Notes: generated from the sequence alone by a model not told the origin. DNA of 64,000 nt from Calothrix sp. HK-06 (GCF_001904745.1 NZ_MRCD01000023.1:33096-97095); one strand, 5' to 3'. Numbered from the stretch's first letter, positions 51,395 through 60,855 are shown. Program-made: numbers and translations.

Positions 51395-53236
51395 GTGAAA
51401 ATTGCTATGTCTTACGCATCGTTTCTGAAAAATGTGCCAGAAATACTAAGTCAGCCAACTGGAATTGCTGCGTTAGCATCGCTTGGTATTCACGGTGCTA
51501 TTGCATTTATACTGCCGTTAATGCCAGTTGAGTCTGCTAAAAGTAACAAGCAAGCAGCGACACCAACAAAGCCAATTGGTTTGTCGGAATTGAGCAGCAG
51601 TGAGCAAAGTCGCATTCCTCAAAAATTGCCAAATCAACCTGGTGTTCAATCACAATTGCCACCATTACCCAGTCAAATATCAGGACTTCCTGCACAGCAG
51701 CAAATTCCTTTAAACCTTAATGGCACACCAACAGGTTTACCTCCTTCACCTCCGCTTGGTGCAAGCAGTTCGGTTGTACCTCCAAGTGGTTCTAATAGTT
51801 CGGCGTTTACACCTTTAGAAAGAGCTTCTGGGTTAAGCATTGCAGGACTACCAAAGGGGGGAAGTTCTGTACAGAGATTTCGTAATGACTTATTTAAGGC
51901 AGACACTTCAAGATTCAGTTCAACACCAACGATGAGTTCTAGAGTTACACCAGAACTTTCATTGGGAAGAAATAATGCAGCAAGTCGGAATTATAACATT
52001 GGTGCTGGATACTCTGGGCAACAACTTCAAGCATCGCGTCCGTCTGGATTAAGCGAATTACCTGTATCGGCGCCGACAAATCAAGCTGTATATCCACCAG
52101 CATTGCCATCGACAGATATGGCATCTCCACCAATGGGTAACACAGGTAATTACGGTAATAATTACGGTAACGTAAGCGCAGCACAACCAGGAAACGAGCG
52201 AGTAGAACCAACAGGTGGGCAGTATATTGCCCCAATATACCAAAATCAGACCGTAGGAAATCAGAAGTTTAATTTGGCGGCAGGTACACCCTTACCAACT
52301 TATCAGCCACAACCTGGTGGGCCATTAGATAATTTAAATAGACCGACTAACATACCTGGAACAAGTGTGTCGCCAACTGGTGGTACAACACAGCAAAATA
52401 CCGATGACAAGCTTTCTGACGCGAGAATATTTGGGGATTTCAAAAAAGAATTTCCACAAGGAGAATTGCGGGCGCCTGTAAATTTGACAATGGACTCAGC
52501 GAAGCTTGATAGCAACGTGAAAGTTTCGTTGGTAATGGATGGAGAAAATAAAATTGCTGATTTGAAACTATTAGGTGATGCAGCAAAACTGCCATTTCCA
52601 TCTCAACAAGCAATTCGCGAACGCTTACAGCAGTATTTTAAAGAAAATCCCACTTCTACAAGAGGTAAGGGTGCGCTATTTAGTTTTGTAGTTTCACCCC
52701 TGTCGGTAAATTCAACTCAACCGAATAATAATAACGCACTGCAAAATAATCAAACCCCACTTGTGGCGCCAACTGCAACAACCAATACCATCTTCAACCG
52801 TTTATCGGGTACACAACAAACAGGCAATCAAGCTGTTACGGCGCCCGCAGTTAATAACCCAACAACCACTAACTCAACCCAACAACCAGTATTACCTCCA
52901 TCACTACCTGGGCCTCTAAAACCCGCAGGTGGAACATTACCACAAGGACAACAAACAGTTTTGCCGAAGTTGCCTTTACAAAAACCAGCTTCCACAACTG
53001 ATTTACCTCAAACACTGCGTAATGTTCAGCCAGCACCGCAAGTGAAACCGAGTATAGCAGCTACTAGCGAGCAAACTGGTAATACAACAACATCTCAACC
53101 ATCAAGAAGTGCTTTAGTTTCCAAATTACGTAACACTCAATCATCCTCAGATGAAAGTAAAATGTCTGTTATTGAGAAATTGCGTAAAGTTAAACAAGAG
53201 CGTGAAAACGCAAACCGAGAAAATGCTAATCCATAA
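51395..53236 (+). CDS. Membrane-anchored Pro/Gln/Asn-rich protein, TonB-like layout
   Basis: 613 aa starting with GTG at 51395 (or ATG at 51407, MSYASFLKNVPEILSQ). One hydrophobic segment (about 26-45) is followed by a long Pro/Ser/Gln/Asn-rich region. A compact domain lies near residues 345-440 (ARIFGDFKKEFPQGELRAPV, DLKLLGDAAKLPFPSQQAIR), then more low complexity and a charged C-terminal coiled coil (VIEKLRKVKQERENANREN). The anchor-spacer-compact domain order recalls TonB or envelope-spanning proteins, but no TonB signature is certain. Envelope function is inferred. Confidence 0.75.
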   Translation: MKIAMSYASFLKNVPEILSQPTGIAALASLGIHGAIAFILPLMPVESAKSNKQAATPTKPIGLSELSSSEQSRIPQKLPNQPGVQSQLPPLPSQISGLPAQQQIPLNLNGTPTGLPPSPPLGASSSVVPPSGSNSSAFTPLERASGLSIAGLPKGGSSVQRFRNDLFKADTSRFSSTPTMSSRVTPELSLGRNNAASRNYNIGAGYSGQQLQASRPSGLSELPVSAPTNQAVYPPALPSTDMASPPMGNTGNYGNNYGNVSAAQPGNERVEPTGGQYIAPIYQNQTVGNQKFNLAAGTPLPTYQPQPGGPLDNLNRPTNIPGTSVSPTGGTTQQNTDDKLSDARIFGDFKKEFPQGELRAPVNLTMDSAKLDSNVKVSLVMDGENKIADLKLLGDAAKLPFPSQQAIRERLQQYFKENPTSTRGKGALFSFVVSPLSVNSTQPNNNNALQNNQTPLVAPTATTNTIFNRLSGTQQTGNQAVTAPAVNNPTTTNSTQQPVLPPSLPGPLKPAGGTLPQGQQTVLPKLPLQKPASTTDLPQTLRNVQPAPQVKPSIAATSEQTGNTTTSQPSRSALVSKLRNTQSSSDESKMSVIEKLRKVKQERENANRENANP

Positions 53237-53266
53237 CTAAAATAGATTTGACATTTCAAACTAAAT

Positions 53267-53296
53267 AAAAGACGTGCTTTTAAGTGCGCGTCTTTT
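53267..53296. terminator. Bidirectional hairpin AAAAGACG(T/C)GC
   Basis: AAAAGACGTGC-TTTTAAGT-GCGCGTCTTTT between convergent stops at 53236 and 53318, flanked by A and T runs on both sides. A good intrinsic terminator in both directions. Confidence 0.78.
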
Positions 53297-53317
53297 ATAA
53301 AAATTAAAGGTTGAATA

Positions 53318-53659
53318 TTACCATCCTTGTTCGGCTTTTTGAAACACATAAGCAGCAACTTCCAGAATTTCTTCCTCGTTCAACTTATTTTTGAAAGCAG
53401 GCATGGCGCCTTTGCCGTTCTTGACTTGGTGTATAATTGCCTGTATTGAGTCAGTATTATAATTGTCTAAGTACTGAGATAAAGCTTCTTTGTGTAAAGT
53501 CTTATTGGCTATCAATATATTGCCACCACCAAGGTGACAAGAAGAGCAATTATTTGTAAAAATTCTATCTCCGTTAGATTCGGCAAATACTGGGTTTGTC
53601 CATGCCAAAGAAAGCAGTATTATTACTACTGCTAATAGTAGTTTATGAATAAATCTCAA
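53318..53659 (-). CDS. petJ: Cytochrome c6 (cytochrome c553)
   Basis: 113 aa with a signal peptide (cleavage near NPVFA-ES). Haem motif CSSCH, then the long loop and KNGKGAMPAFKNKLNEEEI with the axial Met, and a C-terminal YVFQKAEQGW, all typical of cytochrome c6. It carries electrons in the thylakoid lumen from cytochrome b6f to photosystem I and to oxidase, as an alternative to plastocyanin under low copper. Lies on the same strand about 290 bp downstream of petE; a hairpin in between argues for separate transcripts. Confidence 0.95.
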   Translation of the reverse strand: MRFIHKLLLAVVIILLSLAWTNPVFAESNGDRIFTNNCSSCHLGGGNILIANKTLHKEALSQYLDNYNTDSIQAIIHQVKNGKGAMPAFKNKLNEEEILEVAAYVFQKAEQGW

Positions 53660-53819
53660 TTATCAATCTCCCTATCAAATAGCATATAACTATAAATCAA
53701 GCACGATTATAACTATTCTAAAGTTGCAGCAAAGCTTTGCGGGAATCTTATCACACATTTTCAAGTAAATTTAAGCGTTTTTAATAATTACTAAGTATAT
53801 TTACACGGTATAAAAGTTT

Positions 53820-53866
53820 AAGGTGGCTAGTTTGTCTCCCACATAACTAGACAAACTAACCACCTT
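53820..53866. terminator. Long hairpin after petE
   Basis: AAGGTGGCTAGTTTGTCT paired with AGACAAACTAACCACCTT around a short loop, between petE and petJ. Probably the petE terminator, allowing the opposite copper responses usual for these two genes. Confidence 0.75.
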
Positions 53867-53950
53867 GATTTTAAGATTGCTCGATATCAAATTTATCGAG
53901 TTATTTACCAAAAATACATGTGCCAAGCGGCGCTGTTGTGTAATAGAGAA

Positions 53951-54370
53951 TTATCCTTCAACGGTAATTTTACCAACCATGCCAGCACCACGGTGAGGTT
54001 CACAGTAAAAAGTATAATCACCAGCAGGAGCATCTGCGGGGAAAGTTGTTTCAGTTGACTGACCAGGGTTCATCATTAGTTGTTTGTGAGATAATGCTTT
54101 TGCAAAATCAGCGCTCTTCGCAGCATTTTTGCTCGCATCAAACACAACGTTGTGGGGAGGCACTTTATTATTAACCCATTTAATGGTGTCACCAGGTTTG
54201 ATTGTCACCTTGGCTGGCTCAAACGCTAGCATACCTTTATCGCTACCTAACTTAATCGTAACGGTCTCAGCTGAGGCGCCAGGTGCAAAAACAACAAAGC
54301 TGCTTACAACCAAAAATAATGTTACTGCTACCAAGCTAAAGCGTCGCAGAATTGCTGCTATAGACTTCAT
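53951..54370 (-). CDS. petE: Plastocyanin
   Basis: 139 aa precursor; signal peptide ends near ASA-ETVTIK. The copper ligands are visible: His in PPHNVVFD, then Cys, His and Met in [12 protein letters not shown]. Blue copper electron carrier in the lumen between b6f and photosystem I. Likely copper-induced, as in other cyanobacteria (known for the family; not read from this sequence). Neighbour of petJ and psbV. Confidence 0.97.
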   Translation of the reverse strand: MKSIAAILRRFSLVAVTLFLVVSSFVVFAPGASAETVTIKLGSDKGMLAFEPAKVTIKPGDTIKWVNNKVPPHNVVFDASKNAAKSADFAKALSHKQLMMNPGQSTETTFPADAPAGDYTFYCEPHRGAGMVGKITVEG

Positions 54371-54589
54371 GGCTATCTCCTGAAAAATTACTTTATTCTT
54401 AATGTTCTTTCATTTTACGACGAAATACGACAGCTTGTCATATTTAATTTTTTGAGTTTTATATTACTAATTAGTATAACTAATGTGTAAAATGATAAGT
54501 TTTACTTAGAGAGCGGGTTTCTACCTATAATCGTTATTTCTATTGCAATATCCATAAAGAAACCCGGTTTCCACGGTTTCTACAAAAAA

Positions 54590-54630
54590 GCAGAGGCGCC
54601 TTTGGAAGAAATATCTTCTTATCCTCTGCT
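54590..54630. terminator. Hairpin after psbV
   Basis: AGCAGAGG...CCTCTGCT with an inner GAAGA/TCTTC stem, about 40 bp downstream of the psbV stop (minus strand). The loop region holds one GGCGCC. Confidence 0.65.
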
Positions 54631-54669
54631 GTATAAAGTTATATCTTCTAAAAATAGACGAAAGCAAAA

Positions 54670-55161
54670 TTAGTAATAAATTTTACCGCCGCCCCACTGA
54701 GAACCAACAATCTTGGGTTGTAGGAGGATATATCCAGCAATAGCTTCTAGATCTTTGTCGGTAAGGTTCCGCATTTCAGTAAAGATATCAGCGCTTTTGG
54801 TGCTAGGGTGTAATTCAGAAATTTCTTCCTCACCATCGTATGTAGTAGGATTCTTCATATAATCCACCAAGCCACTAATACTATTGCGGTTAGGTGTGGC
54901 GCCTGCCAAAGCTTCTGGTTCTAAACCAACGTTTTGGTTAGTTTTAGTAACACCACCAGCATGACATTGGGCACAAGCATACTGAAATAGACGTTTGCCT
55001 TCTTTTATTTGTTTAAGACTGAGAACTGTGGTATCTCCCGCATCGTTAGCAGCTACAGTACGAACTTCTTTAGATAGTTCCACCGCATTAGCACTGCCGA
55101 TAACAAATTGGAACGTTAGCAACACAGTTGCCAAAAATATGCCAATAAATCTTTTTAACAT
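54670..55161 (-). CDS. psbV: Photosystem II cytochrome c-550
   Basis: 163 aa. Signal peptide (cleavage near SANA-VELSKE), haem motif CAQCH at about 63-67 followed by AGGVTKTNQNVGL, and C-terminal GYILLQPKIVGSQWGGGKIY. This extrinsic lumenal subunit stabilises the oxygen-evolving complex. Follows a divergent-looking 130-bp promoter region after the sugar permease gene. Genes petE and petJ lie downstream on the same strand. Confidence 0.97.
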   Translation of the reverse strand: MLKRFIGIFLATVLLTFQFVIGSANAVELSKEVRTVAANDAGDTTVLSLKQIKEGKRLFQYACAQCHAGGVTKTNQNVGLEPEALAGATPNRNSISGLVDYMKNPTTYDGEEEISELHPSTKSADIFTEMRNLTDKDLEAIAGYILLQPKIVGSQWGGGKIYY

Positions 55162-55293
55162 CTTTCCCCTTAAAGATTTCGACGCTCAACACAGCTAGGT
55201 CATATGTCGCGCTCAATCTCAATTGAGCTACTGTTATACAAATATCATGAAGAGAGCGCAAATGGTCGCCAAAACTACAAAAGTGCTGAGTGG

Positions 55294-56127
55294 TTATCCT
55301 TTGCCACCTGTAAATGTCACACCTTGGATGAAGTAGCGGTTGAAGAAGGCATAAATACACAGTGCAGGTAGAGTGAATACCATTGATGCTGCCATGATAT
55401 AGTTCCAGTAGCTGATGTATTGACCTTTAAAGGTATTTAAACCTAGAGGCAATGTAAACATTTCTGGATTAAATAGAATTACTACGGGTAGTAAAAAATT
55501 ATTCCAGCTACCCATAAATACAAATATCGTCTGTGCTGCGAGTGCGGGTTTGGCGAGTGGTAATACTATTCTCCGAAAAATACCAAATTGAGTTAACCCA
55601 TCAAGGGCGCCTGCTTCTTCAAGTTCTTTAGGAAAATTAACAAAAAACTGCCGCATCATAAAGATGAATGTGGCATTAACCATACTTGGGACTATCATTC
55701 CTTGATAGGAATTTAGCCAACCAACAGCTTTTAATATCAAAAAAGTCGGGATAAGCGTTATTTGTAGGGGTACCGCTAGTACTGCCAGAATCAGCAAAAA
55801 CCAAAATTGTTTACCCGCAAAGTTTATTCTTGCTAAGGCATAACCTGCCATTGTGTTGAAAAGCAAGTTTAAGACTGTGACGCTGAATGCTATAAATATA
55901 CTGTTGAATAACCAGCGAAAGAATAAGGGCTGCTGGAAGAATATTTGCTTATAATTATCTAGGGTAAAGTTCTTGGGTAAAAAATTTGCTTCACCGCTGC
56001 TAATTTCCGCAAGCGTTTTAAATGAAGCAGAAAGTGCCCATAAAAAAGGTATCAGCGTAATAACTGCATAGACTGTCAGCAGTACATATAACAATATTTT
56101 CCAGATTGAGATTTTTTGATTATCCAT
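55294..56127 (-). CDS. Carbohydrate ABC transporter permease, MalG type
   Basis: 277 aa, six membrane helices. The EAA loop reads ELEEAGALDGLTQFGIFRRI, followed by VLPLAKPALAAQTIF, typical of CUT1-family inner membrane permeases of the MalG type. With a MalF-type partner it would form the channel for sugars or sugar osmolytes such as glucosylglycerol or sucrose; substrate not determinable. Normally it would directly follow the MalF-type gene, here separated by about 730 bp of gene debris. Confidence 0.92.
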   Translation of the reverse strand: MDNQKISIWKILLYVLLTVYAVITLIPFLWALSASFKTLAEISSGEANFLPKNFTLDNYKQIFFQQPLFFRWLFNSIFIAFSVTVLNLLFNTMAGYALARINFAGKQFWFLLILAVLAVPLQITLIPTFLILKAVGWLNSYQGMIVPSMVNATFIFMMRQFFVNFPKELEEAGALDGLTQFGIFRRIVLPLAKPALAAQTIFVFMGSWNNFLLPVVILFNPEMFTLPLGLNTFKGQYISYWNYIMAASMVFTLPALCIYAFFNRYFIQGVTFTGGKG

Positions 56128-56239
56128 CTCTAAGCTATTATTCTGCTGAGATAATATGAATATCGATGTGATTGAGTAAGCGCATCAGCTTATCTATTAT
56201 AGAGCCTTTGACTCTCCCCTGCCTGAAGGGTCAGGGTTT

Positions 56240-56518
56240 TCAGGTTATTTTCTTATAATTAAGGCGTTGTAAATTAGGGCGCTGCACTGTACCGAATAAA
56301 TTCGGATTTATAGTTACGAGTAAAGTGACAATTGTGCCGACCCAGACAATAAACATAACTGGGTTTCTGACGGCGACTTTGGGGTGGAGTTTCAAAAAAG
56401 ACTCACGAATTGCCCTTTGGTACAACCCACGCATATTAGCTTTGGGTGTATGCTTGCGTGACTCCCTAGTGCCTTGCGATACTTTTTGCTTTGAAGATGG
56501 GTCAATATTAGTTTGCAT
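56240..56518 (-). pseudogene. kdpB N-terminal fragment
   Basis: 92 aa beginning [12 protein letters not shown], with ANMRGLYQRAIRESFLKLHP and VRNPVMFIVWVGTIVTLLV, the exact type of N-terminus seen in cyanobacterial KdpB, the P-type ATPase subunit of the Kdp potassium pump. It stops near residue 92, long before the phosphorylation and ATP-binding domains. It overlaps the end of the kdpA fragment as in an intact kdpAB operon. Confidence 0.8.
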
Positions 56519-56690
56519 AAAAATGAGCTATTTGGAATGCTTCGCCAATGGGTCCTAGAGCTAGTACTGGGAAAAATGTCAAGGCGCCTAAAATTAAAAT
56601 TACACCTGCTGTTACACCTGTAAACAACCCAGTGTCGGTACGAAGTGTACCTACATTCATTGGTACAGGTTGTTTGCGAGACATACTATC
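56508..56690 (-). pseudogene. kdpA C-terminal fragment
   Basis: The residues [18 protein letters not shown] and [20 protein letters not shown] match the last 55 or so residues of KdpA, the potassium-selective subunit. Everything upstream is missing; at about 56690 the sequence switches to a response regulator fragment on the opposite strand. Confidence 0.8.
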
Positions 56691-56848
56691 CAAATCAAAC
56701 GAATCAGCAAATAGCCGATAAACTTTATATTACACCTGGAACAGTGAGAGTTCATGTCCACGCTATTTTACATAAACTTGGAGCTAGTACACGCACTGAG
56801 GCTGTAACAATAGCTATTGCCAAGGGAATGATACGTGGTGATAGCTGA
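56690..56848 (+). pseudogene. LuxR-type response regulator, C-terminal fragment
   Basis: The stretch [20 protein letters not shown] and AILHKLGASTRTEAVTIAIA is the DNA-recognition half of a NarL-type HTH. No receiver domain or start precedes it. It is joined head-to-head with the kdpA fragment, showing that at least two deletions or rearrangements met here. Confidence 0.75.
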
Positions 56849-56858
56849 TACTGTTGAC

Positions 56859-57764
56859 CTAGGCTTTTTCTCCAAAGAAGCGACGTTGAATCAATGTAGC
56901 AACAATAATAACGATAGCAAGTAAAAATGCGATAGCGGCGCCGTAACCCATTTGTAAGTAACGAAACACAGATTGGTATATAAGTAATACAACGGTGAGT
57001 GTAGCGTTGTTGGGTCCTCCGGTACCATTAGAGAAAATATAAGATTGGTCGAATAATTGAAATGTACCAATAATTCCCATTGATAATACGAAAAATGTTA
57101 CCGGACGCAGAATGGGAACTGTAATATTTATAAACTTTTGCCAACCGTTGGCGCCATCGAGTTCGGCGGCTTCGTATAGTGACTGTGGGATATCTTGTAA
57201 CGCTGCCAAATAAATTACCATGAAGAACGGCGCCGTTGACCAAATATTCATTAACATAATACCTTTGAGTGCAACAGCAGGGTCTCCCAACCAGTTATAA
57301 GTAGGCAGTCCAAGAAATGCCAGAACATTATTTAACAGTCCGTTGCTGTTGTATATCCACATGAAAATTAGCGTTAGCACAGCAGAAGAAGTTACAGTCG
57401 GTAAAAAATAAAGAATTCGCCACCAATTTTTACCGTGAATACCCGAATTAAGCGTTACCGCCAAAATCAAAGCTAAAATTGTCTGTAATGGCACAACAAT
57501 GATGACATACTCAAGTGTATTTCGCAGTGCTATCCAAACCCTTTCATCGGTACCCAAATTCGCAAAATTCTCTAAACCAGTAAACCGATACTCAATACCT
57601 CCTAATAGCCGAACCTTGTGCAGCGACAGGTACACAGCAAAAAGAATAGGTAATACAACGAAAACCCCTAACACAAGAATAGTCGGCGCCATAAATATAT
57701 AGCCCGCCAAATTTTCTGAAAGGTACCACCCTGCAAAAGTACGCTGTTTTCTAAATTGAACCAC
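56859..57764 (-). CDS. Sugar ABC transporter permease, MalF type
   Basis: 301 aa, six membrane helices, short N-terminus of the CUT1 type. EAA loop SLYEAAELDGANGWQKFINI followed by TVPILRPVTFFVL. Partner of the MalG-type gene at 55294 and of the binding protein at 59581; the three share strand, but gene debris and a plus-strand ScyD/E gene separate them. No ATPase gene is seen; such systems often use a shared MsmK-like ATPase encoded elsewhere. Confidence 0.92.
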   Translation of the reverse strand: MVQFRKQRTFAGWYLSENLAGYIFMAPTILVLGVFVVLPILFAVYLSLHKVRLLGGIEYRFTGLENFANLGTDERVWIALRNTLEYVIIVVPLQTILALILAVTLNSGIHGKNWWRILYFLPTVTSSAVLTLIFMWIYNSNGLLNNVLAFLGLPTYNWLGDPAVALKGIMLMNIWSTAPFFMVIYLAALQDIPQSLYEAAELDGANGWQKFINITVPILRPVTFFVLSMGIIGTFQLFDQSYIFSNGTGGPNNATLTVVLLIYQSVFRYLQMGYGAAIAFLLAIVIIVATLIQRRFFGEKA

Positions 57765-58041
57765 TACATAACCTCCGGTCTATCACACATCATTGATAAT
57801 CTAATTAACGATGATGCATGATTATATGTTTTACTGCTTTAGATAGATGTATTAATAAATATTTTTTATAGTAACGAGAAATGATGCTTTTAACTCAAAA
57901 TAACAGGTTAATTTTTTATTTGAAAGTCCTTAAGGCGAAATAAATATCAAACAAGAGCGAAAGATTGCTAATTGCTATCGCCCCTCATAATTCTATAGGC
58001 TGTGGTTATAAACACGGAGTTCGTGAACTAAGTCTTATACC

Positions 58042-59343
58042 ATGCCTTCACATTTGCTTTCCAAATCCTTTCTTCACATTACCGTCCTTAGTCTTTGTCT
58101 AACTGTTGGAGCAAGAATACAACCAGCAACAGCAGCTTCATTAAGTGTAGTAGCTGATAATCTTGATAATGTCCGAGGTTTGAACTTTGCTCCAGATGGT
58201 AGTTTATATATTACCGAGTCAGGTGTTGGAGGTGATGGACGATGTATTCCAGGCCCTTCTTTAGAAGGTTTGTTATCATGTGCTGGTACAAGCGGCGCCG
58301 TTACCCGTGTAAAAGATGGTAAAATTGAGCGAGCGCTTACAAGATTACCTTCTATTGCATTAAGACCTACAGGTGATACAGGTACAGGCCCACAAGATAT
58401 TCAATTTGATGAGAAAGGAAATGCTTATCTTTTAATTGGGTATGCGGGAAATCCAACTATTCGCGATTTTGGTGAAAACTCACCCAGTTGGGGACAACTC
58501 TATAAAGTAGATTTTAATAGTGGTTCGCTTAAAAGCATTGCCGACTTTGGAAAATATGAATTGGCGAATAATGCCGATGGGGAAGATACGCTTGATGTTA
58601 GCGGTGAAATAGCTAGTAATCCTTATGCTTTTACAATTAAAGATAATACAGCTTATGTTGTTGACGCAGCAGCAAACAATATTTTAAGTGTAGGACTTGA
58701 TGGTAGTAACTTGAAGTCGTTTGTAGTACTTCCTAAGCAAACAATAACGAATCCTGTTTTTCCTACTCCTGCACCAGGACAGGTACTACCCCCAGATGCA
58801 CCACCACCAGGTCAAATTCCCGATGCATTAGAAATTCAATCAGTTCCCACAGGTGTTGTTGTTGGCCCTGATGGTGCATTATATGTGAGTGAATTTACAG
58901 GTTTTCCTTTTCCTGAAGGTAAAGCGCGTATTTTTAGAGTAGGTTTGGATGGCGCCACAACTGTGTATGCTGATGGTTTTACACAATTAGCAGATTTAGA
59001 ATTTGATAAACAAGGCAATTTGTATGCTTTACAATATGGCAATGCACCACAATGGCAAGGTATTAGCGATGCTTCAGTAATTCAAATTTCTCCAAATGGC
59101 GCCCGAACTGTGTTAGCTAGTGGTAATGGACTAGAGTCAGCAACTGCACTTACCGTTAGTCCCGATGGTGCGATTTATATTGCCAATAAAGGTGATAGAG
59201 CTTCACTTGGTCAAGTTTTACGGATTGAATCGAAAGCAAAAGTCAGCGAACCAAGTACAATAATAGGCGCCTTACTATTAAGTGCTTTCGGATTAAGTTC
59301 GTTTTATAAACGCAAACAGATAATAGAACGCGCGGTAAAATAA
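58042..59343 (+). CDS. ScyD/ScyE family protein with PEP-CTERM anchor
   Basis: 433 aa. Signal peptide (cleavage near ATAA-SLS). NHL/beta-propeller-type repeats (LDNVRGLNFAPDGSLYITES, VVGPDGALYVSEFTGFPF, LTVSPDGAIYIANKGD) match the ScyD/ScyE family encoded in scytonemin clusters and elsewhere. C-terminal SEPSTIIGALLLSAFG and a basic tail form a PEP-CTERM sorting signal, so it is exported. No other scytonemin gene is nearby, so a role in that pathway is not established. Opposite in direction to the flanking ABC transporter genes. Confidence 0.9.
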   Translation: MPSHLLSKSFLHITVLSLCLTVGARIQPATAASLSVVADNLDNVRGLNFAPDGSLYITESGVGGDGRCIPGPSLEGLLSCAGTSGAVTRVKDGKIERALTRLPSIALRPTGDTGTGPQDIQFDEKGNAYLLIGYAGNPTIRDFGENSPSWGQLYKVDFNSGSLKSIADFGKYELANNADGEDTLDVSGEIASNPYAFTIKDNTAYVVDAAANNILSVGLDGSNLKSFVVLPKQTITNPVFPTPAPGQVLPPDAPPPGQIPDALEIQSVPTGVVVGPDGALYVSEFTGFPFPEGKARIFRVGLDGATTVYADGFTQLADLEFDKQGNLYALQYGNAPQWQGISDASVIQISPNGARTVLASGNGLESATALTVSPDGAIYIANKGDRASLGQVLRIESKAKVSEPSTIIGALLLSAFGLSSFYKRKQIIERAVK

Positions 59344-59364
59344 AGACCTGCAAATAAGCGAGAT

Positions 59365-59578
59365 GGCAACGGATGATGAACGGATGTAACGGATAATTGA
59401 TTTTAAGTAACTAGACTTGTTTTATAGCGTTTTCAGTTCTAATGAAGTACATCAGAGCGGGCAAGGATGCCCACTCCACAAGAGATACACTAATTTAGTG
59501 TGTACCTTACTTGACAAGGAACTGCTATACATTGTTTTATATTAATAACTCATCCGTTACATCCGTTGTATCCGTTAC
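59365..59578. repeat. CCGTT-type inverted repeat, locus D
   Basis: Arms at 59365-59396 and 59551-59578, about 155 bp apart, between convergent stops of the ScyD/E gene (59343) and the binding protein gene (59581). Between them is a GGGCAAGGATGCCC repeat. Here the arms flank the stops and do not encode them. Confidence 0.7.
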
Positions 59579-59580
59579 AG

Positions 59581-60855
59581 TTAATCGAGTGCTTGAATAA
59601 GTTTATTAGCTTGAGTTTGTGCGCGTTGCATTGCTTGAGGTAAAGGTTGTTCACCTAGTAATGCGCTAACGAATTGATTGTCAAAATTATTCATAATAGC
59701 AGCAGGATATTTACCTACTTGCCAAGGTATACCGTAATTTACACCTGCTACTAATGAAGACCGTAAGCTATCTTGGTCATAGCCTAAATTAGTAGCTACA
59801 GACCTACGAGTGGGTAAAGCAAAACCTGTACCTGTCCATTTTTGCATTCCTTCTTTTCCTGTTAGATATTTAATTAATTCCCAAGCTTCGGGTTTATGTT
59901 TGCTTTGTTTATTCATGACGTAGGCAACGGTAAACAGCATTGTGCTGCGTTGACCGTTAATAGTAGGTATTTCTGCTGTGGCAAAGTTTAGTTTAGGATA
60001 TGTATCTCTCAAATAAGGAATTGCCCAGTTACCTTCAATAACCATTGCAGCTTTACCTTGACCGAACATTTCGCTTCCTGAATTTGTGCCAACATCCGAT
60101 TTTTGAGCAGATGAACGTTCGTTTCGATACTGGTCAACAACTGATTGTAAACCCTGTAAGCGAGCTTGTTCTGCAAATGCCGCACGACTTTCACGGTTAA
60201 CAACTTGACCACCGTAAGCTTTGATTTGATAAACTTGTCGAGCTAATTCTGCATTCTCACCAAAGCCATATTGGTCAATTCTACCGTCTTTATTTGTATC
60301 AATAGTTAGTTTTTTCGCGTATGCGCGTAGTTCTTCCCAAGTTTGAGGAGGATTTTCTAGACCAGCATTGGCAAAAGCTTGTTTGTTATAGAACAGTGCT
60401 AACGTAGAGTAATCTTTAGGTAAACCATAAATAGTAGCTCTATATTTAAACGTATCAAGTAACGTTGGTTCAAAGTCTGTTAACTCAAATTCAGGTTTAA
60501 TATAACCATCAAGAGGTTCTAGCACATTTTGACTCATTAAAAAAGGCGCCTCAAGTGCATCAAGATAAAAGACATCAGGAGCAGCATCACCAACCAAACG
60601 AGTTTTCATCACATCCATATACTGGTCTGCGATTTGCTCATATTTGACTTTAATTGTCGGATGCTGTGCTTCAAAGTCACGCAACACACTTGTTAACAGC
60701 TTTTGTTCAGCAGGAGAAGCTCCCCAACCACTAAGTTTTACAGTAGTCGCAACAGGTGCATTCTGTGCTGTTAGTGTCGGTAAACTTTGACACCCTACCA
60801 TGCTAATTGCGATTGCAACTACTAATCCTAAAAAGTTGAACACAGTTTTTCTCAT
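59581..60855 (-). CDS. Sugar ABC transporter substrate-binding lipoprotein
   Basis: 424 aa. Lipobox SMVGC with Cys at 22. Family 1 extracellular solute-binding fold: VKLSGWGASPAEQKLLTSVL, DVFYLDALEAPFLMSQ, TLALFYNKQAFANAGL and KAAMVIEGNWAIPYL. It captures sugars or glycosides for the permeases at 56859 and 55294. A divergent ScyD/E gene lies between it and the permeases, so it needs its own terminator and they need their own promoter. Confidence 0.93.
   Translation of the reverse strand: MRKTVFNFLGLVVAIAISMVGCQSLPTLTAQNAPVATTVKLSGWGASPAEQKLLTSVLRDFEAQHPTIKVKYEQIADQYMDVMKTRLVGDAAPDVFYLDALEAPFLMSQNVLEPLDGYIKPEFELTDFEPTLLDTFKYRATIYGLPKDYSTLALFYNKQAFANAGLENPPQTWEELRAYAKKLTIDTNKDGRIDQYGFGENAELARQVYQIKAYGGQVVNRESRAAFAEQARLQGLQSVVDQYRNERSSAQKSDVGTNSGSEMFGQGKAAMVIEGNWAIPYLRDTYPKLNFATAEIPTINGQRSTMLFTVAYVMNKQSKHKPEAWELIKYLTGKEGMQKWTGTGFALPTRRSVATNLGYDQDSLRSSLVAGVNYGIPWQVGKYPAAIMNNFDNQFVSALLGEQPLPQAMQRAQTQANKLIQALD

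Noticed and set aside
58042..59343. Scytonemin biosynthesis locus
   Set aside because: Only a ScyD/E-type protein is present; no scyA, scyB, scyC or tyrosine pathway genes lie in the window.
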